Under the pieces are notes generated by a model. The model worked only from the letters and a program-made list of their open reading frames with translations. It did not search any database and was not told where the DNA came from. A stretch of 31,165 nt of DNA from contig CAYNWH010000011.1 in NCBI GenBank assembly GCA_964400885.1, positions 1 through 31,165 of the forward strand, written 5' to 3'. Below, one piece after another: positions 28,796 through 31,165 of this stretch. Source of the DNA: CAYNWH01 sp964400885 (GTDB taxonomy: Bacteria; Patescibacteriota; Patescibacteriia; CAIXNZ01). The number at the start of each line of letters is the position of its first letter. Position 1 is the stretch's first letter. The position numbers were made by a program, and so were the translations under genes.

Positions 28796-28978
28796 CTAAT
28801 AGCAGACTATTCTTGGCGGTAATTCTACCTTTTTATCGCCATTTTGCGGATCAAAATGAATCCATTTTGATTGTTTGCTGCCACAAGTGCATTGATCCTG
28901 AGAAGAAGACCAGGGTTTTTCGCACTCGGCGCAAACTTTCTTCTGCGGGTAACTACGATTTTGATTTTCTCCAGCCAT
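28796..28978 (-). CDS. Small zinc-ribbon-like protein, 60 residues, SD-led
   Basis: Start set at ATG 28978 (MAGENQNRSYPQ) because GGAGG (complement 28987-28991) lies 8 bp before it; a longer frame from 29017 lacks an SD. Seen: VCAECEKPW and QCTCGSKQ, i.e. C-x2-C and C-x-C, probably one zinc site. The C-terminus (WIHFDPQNGDKKVELPPRIVCY) is not recognised. A terminator-like hairpin lies about 15 bp before its SD, and there is no visible promoter between. Confidence 0.75.
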   Translation of the reverse strand: MAGENQNRSYPQKKVCAECEKPWSSSQDQCTCGSKQSKWIHFDPQNGDKKVELPPRIVCY

Positions 28979-29005
28979 TTTCTTTTCCTCCTTTTTGTTT
29001 AAACT

Positions 29006-29034
29006 AAAACTAGCCACTTGGGTGGCTAGTTTTT
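29006..29034 (-). terminator. Terminator after the 29055 small membrane protein
   Basis: Stem AAAACTAGCCAC / GTGGCTAGTTTTT with a 4-nt loop, T-runs on both strands. It lies 20 bp after the stop at 29055. Confidence 0.8.
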
Positions 29035-29054
29035 ACCTTTTGATTTATATCAAA

Positions 29055-29174
29055 TTATTTGTGGGTAAAAATATAACTAACCACCGCAAAATGGCTCAAC
29101 AACAATAGCAATAAAGCTAATAATATTGCTCTTAAATCAACTTTCTGCAGTTGTAATACATTGGTGGTTATCAT
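29055..29174 (-). CDS. Small single-pass membrane protein, 39 residues
   Basis: MITTNVLQLQKVDLRA, then AILLALLLLLLSHFAVVSYIF, one membrane helix, ending THK. Function unknown. A leaderless start is likely: its promoter (TTGACA-17-TAAACT) ends 9 bp before the ATG. The same size, topology and promoter style as the 28575 gene suggest related roles, though the sequences are not clearly similar. Confidence 0.7.
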   Translation of the reverse strand: MITTNVLQLQKVDLRAILLALLLLLLSHFAVVSYIFTHK

Positions 29175-29183
29175 ATTAATTTA

Positions 29184-29212
29184 AGTTTAGCAAAAATTTA
29201 AAGACTTGTCAA
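29184..29212 (-). promoter_or_regulatory. Promoter of the 29055 small membrane protein
   Basis: Minus strand: TTGACA (29207-29212), 17 bp, TAAACT (29184-29189). It starts right after the ndk stop codon. Confidence 0.7.
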
Positions 29213-29213
29213 A

Positions 29214-29783
29214 TTAATCTTCATAATCCACGATTTCTTCTGGTTTGAACCAATTAGCTATTTCCTGAGCTGCTTCTTTTTCGTCTCCTGAAGCATGAGT
29301 TATATTAGCAATAGCCCTTTTTTCCATATTAGCTAATGAAGGTGAATCAATTGAAAAATCGCCTCTGATTGTTCCGGCTTCAGCTTTGACTGCAATGGTA
29401 TTGCCCATTACTTTACGCACAACCTCAATGGCTCTATTGCCCTGAGCAATCCCTGCAACTATAATATCTGAAGTTAAATATGTAAGTAACCATTCTTTAA
29501 TTTGCTTGCCAATTTCATATGGATCAGCAGAGCCCATTTCTTTAACTGGGTCTAAATTTGTTTGCTTATAATCTCCCAGTGTTTTGTTGCCTAAACCAAT
29601 CACCCATTCTTTATCCTGAGGCAAATGCCCTTCAATTAATTTTCTGTCCGGTTTAACCACTTTTAAAGCGACTATTTTCAAACCAGTTCTTTCAATTCTT
29701 TTAATCACTTCACCGATTAAGCTTTTCTTAACCCCATCTGGTTTAATTAAAAAAAGAGTTTTTTCTTTGCGTGGATTGTCCAT
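29214..29783 (-). CDS. ndk: Nucleoside diphosphate kinase, enlarged form
   Basis: Balances nucleoside triphosphate pools using a phospho-histidine. 189 residues, against about 140 usual. Seen: KTLFLIKPDGVKKSLIGEVIKRIE at the start, IVAGIAQGNRAIEVVRKVMG, AEAGTIRGDFSID, and NITHASGDEKEAAQEIANWF with catalytic H163. Extra residues sit mainly at 53-97 (between helix 1 and the strand) and at about 145-157. A longer Ndk of this kind is known from CPR and archaeal relatives; the insert has no motif I recognise. Flanked by a divergent unknown gene upstream. Confidence 0.92.
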   Translation of the reverse strand: MDNPRKEKTLFLIKPDGVKKSLIGEVIKRIERTGLKIVALKVVKPDRKLIEGHLPQDKEWVIGLGNKTLGDYKQTNLDPVKEMGSADPYEIGKQIKEWLLTYLTSDIIVAGIAQGNRAIEVVRKVMGNTIAVKAEAGTIRGDFSIDSPSLANMEKRAIANITHASGDEKEAAQEIANWFKPEEIVDYED

Positions 29784-29862
29784 AAATATTTAAATTTATT
29801 AATAAATTTAAAATAATTTTAGCAACTTCAAGACAAAAAAACAAGTCTTTTAGTTCTATACC

Positions 29863-29891
29863 TTGACTTTTGTCCTCGTTTTAGTTAAATT
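29863..29891 (+). promoter_or_regulatory. Promoter of the 29923 gene
   Basis: TTGACT (29863-29868), 17 bp, TAAATT (29886-29891). About 25 nt of leader with an SD. Confidence 0.65.
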
Positions 29892-29922
29892 AAAAATGAA
29901 AAAACAAAAAGGAGGATTTCCA

Positions 29923-30291
29923 ATGTTTAATGATGATGGCGACATTTTCCTAGGTGGCCACAGTAATATCTACGTTCAATATGCCACTGTCGAAACGCCT
30001 GGATGGGAAAAATTGGGCAGGGATGAGAGGATAAAAATCTCATGCACTGACAAAGACAGCAAATTCGGCGAGTCCATGCCTATCGCTGTCGAAGTTTTTC
30101 AAAAGACTTTTTTCCCTGTCGCTGATGGTGTCTTCCAAAAAAGGGTTAAAGCCGCACTTCCAGAAGAAGACGATGGCTTGGTAGAAATAACGGTGCTAGA
30201 TCAAAAAGGCAATGAGACTGACAAAAAACAACACATAAACAAAAAAACCTTTTTGGAACACTTTCTGCCGGAAGATCATCAGCCGATCTGA
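29923..30291 (+). CDS. Hypothetical protein, 122 residues, SD-led
   Basis: Start set at ATG 29923 (MFNDDGDIFLGG) with GGAGG (29911-29915) 7 bp upstream; a longer frame from 29863 would begin inside the promoter. No signal peptide or membrane helix. The N-terminal part (SNIYVQYATVETPGW) and middle look beta-rich; the C-terminus is charged (DKKQHINKKTFLEHFLP). No family recognised. Less AT-rich than neighbours. The only gene on the plus strand in this part. Confidence 0.75.
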   Translation: MFNDDGDIFLGGHSNIYVQYATVETPGWEKLGRDERIKISCTDKDSKFGESMPIAVEVFQKTFFPVADGVFQKRVKAALPEEDDGLVEITVLDQKGNETDKKQHINKKTFLEHFLPEDHQPI

Positions 30292-30295
30292 CTTC

Positions 30296-30327
30296 AAGCC
30301 GGAGCTAAATCAAGCTCCGGCTTTATA
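30296..30327. terminator. Bidirectional terminator between the 29923 gene and the ComEC-like gene
   Basis: 11-bp stem AAGCCGGAGCT / AGCTCCGGCTT with a 6-nt loop, then TATAATT on the plus strand. Convergent genes share it. Confidence 0.8.
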
Positions 30328-31165
30328 ATTGTAAATTATTTCCATCAGCTATAATTTTAATTGTGCCTAAAAGATCGGTGCGCAAAATTTCAACATTATT
30401 TTGCTCTAAAGTATTTAAAGTCCTTAAATCCGGATGGCCAAATGCATTATCCTGACCCACGGAAATCACCGCGTATTGCGGCTGAACTTTATCTAAAAAT
30501 GCCTGGCTAGTTGAAGTTTTAGAACCATGATGTCCGACTTTTAAAACTTGGGCAGACAAATCAGCTCCACTTTTAATTAATTCGTCTTCCTCTTCTGCTT
30601 CCGCATCGCCGGTGAATAAAAAAGTATTATTTTTATAAATTAATTTGGCTACAATAGATGTATTATTTAAATTTTCAAATTTTTGGCCGCTTAAATCAGA
30701 TAAAGGATACAGAATTTTTAAAACTAAATCATCGCCTAAAGCAATATCTTTGGGCGAATCAGCTAGTTCAGTTTCAATGCCCTGTCTTTTTATTTCATTT
30801 AAAAAAGCTAAATAATCAGGGGCAGTATGCAAAACGCCGGTAATTAAAACTTTTTTCACCTGATAACGCCGCAAAATTTCCACTAAACCGGCCACATGGT
30901 CATCATGCGGATGAGTCAGAATAACCAAATCCAATTCTTTATCAAAAAAAGCCAAATTGCGGCCTAATTCTGATAAAACAGAATTATCAGGACCGCCATC
31001 AATTAAAATATTCTGTTCATAAGGCGTTTTGATTAAAATAGAATCACCCTGGCCCACATCTAAAAAATCTACTTCCAGATTTTGCCTGTCTTTTTGCGAA
31101 TTAACAGTCAATGCCAATAAAAAAAAGAAAATCAGCAAAAGACCGCTTAAAAGTTTGAAAAGTTT
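30323..31165 (-). CDS. ComEC/Rec2-type metallo-beta-lactamase-fold protein (cut by right edge)
   Basis: The frame is open to the window edge. Visible: a short basic segment and one membrane helix (LLLIFFFLLALTV), then the MBL domain FLDVGQGDSILI, ILIDGG, HPHDDH (zinc motif H-x-H-x-D-H), FTGDAE and VGHHGS. This is the C-terminal domain pattern of ComEC, the DNA-uptake channel. As the helix is near the edge, this could be a short membrane-anchored nuclease-like protein starting just outside, or the end of a full ComEC. Confidence 0.85.
   Translation of the reverse strand, partial: KLFKLLSGLLLIFFFLLALTVNSQKDRQNLEVDFLDVGQGDSILIKTPYEQNILIDGGPDNSVLSELGRNLAFFDKELDLVILTHPHDDHVAGLVEILRRYQVKKVLITGVLHTAPDYLAFLNEIKRQGIETELADSPKDIALGDDLVLKILYPLSDLSGQKFENLNNTSIVAKLIYKNNTFLFTGDAEAEEEDELIKSGADLSAQVLKVGHHGSKTSTSQAFLDKVQPQYAVISVGQDNAFGHPDLRTLNTLEQNNVEILRTDLLGTIKIIADGNNLQL

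Noticed and set aside
1..31165. Alternative genetic code (TGA as Gly) as in SR1/Gracilibacteria
   Set aside because: TGA ends pyrC, recO and the 29923 gene at the expected places, and no core gene needs TGA read-through.

Overview
The window looks like chromosomal DNA from a member of the Candidate Phyla Radiation (Patescibacteria). The evidence is a long S10-spc-type ribosomal protein cluster with no uL30 gene between uS5 and uL15, a small DUF5679-like zinc protein, an enlarged nucleoside diphosphate kinase, ribosomal proteins with long lysine-rich tails, and mostly AT-rich genes without Shine-Dalgarno (SD) sequences. TGA serves as an ordinary stop codon (pyrC, recO, the 29923 gene), so this is not the recoded SR1/Gracilibacteria type. 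The lineage below CPR cannot be fixed from the window.

Layout. Nearly everything from 26.8 kb down to 0 is transcribed leftward. (1) Positions 1-4,573 hold pyrimidine biosynthesis genes: pyrB, pyrC, then pyrK-pyrD-pyrF, with pyrF cut by the left edge. These genes are less AT-rich than the rest and each has a strong AGGAGG. (2) Positions 4,644-7,399 hold recO, ruvX, map and adk. (3) Positions 7,484-18,435 hold secY and 20 ribosomal protein genes, from uL15 back to uL3. They probably start at a good promoter followed by a leader of about 270 nt with several hairpins. (4) Positions 18,780-20,384 hold rpsJ (uS10) and tuf. (5) Positions 20,590-22,517 hold a Phd-like small protein, an HD-GYP-like protein, a noncoding stretch and a small zinc-ribbon gene. 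The noncoding stretch contains a phased array of DnaA-box-like 9-mers and a probable small RNA or attenuator. (6) Positions 22,604-26,033 hold the str operon rpsL-rpsG-(MazG-like)-fusA. (7) Positions 26,135-31,165 hold an M50 protease, rpmB, a DUF5679-like gene, two tRNA-Pro genes, a 6S-like RNA, a tRNA-Val with an insert in its T-loop, several small proteins, ndk, an unknown SD-led gene and a ComEC-type metallo-beta-lactamase-fold protein cut by the right edge.

How it works together. The core is the translation apparatus: ribosomal proteins, EF-Tu, EF-G, SecY and methionine aminopeptidase. Adk and Ndk supply nucleotides, and the pyr genes cover aspartate plus carbamoyl phosphate to orotate plus the final OMP decarboxylation. 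carAB and pyrE are not in the window. Several promoters can be read directly, most as TTGACW, 17 bp, then TAARNT or TAAAAT.

The observations most worth checking are the 22-nt palindromic insert in the T-loop of tRNA-Val(UAC), the 11-12 bp phased DnaA-box-like array at 22.14-22.23 kb, the structured leader of the uL3 operon, the 6S-like RNA, and the split between SD-led, GC-richer genes and SD-less genes.
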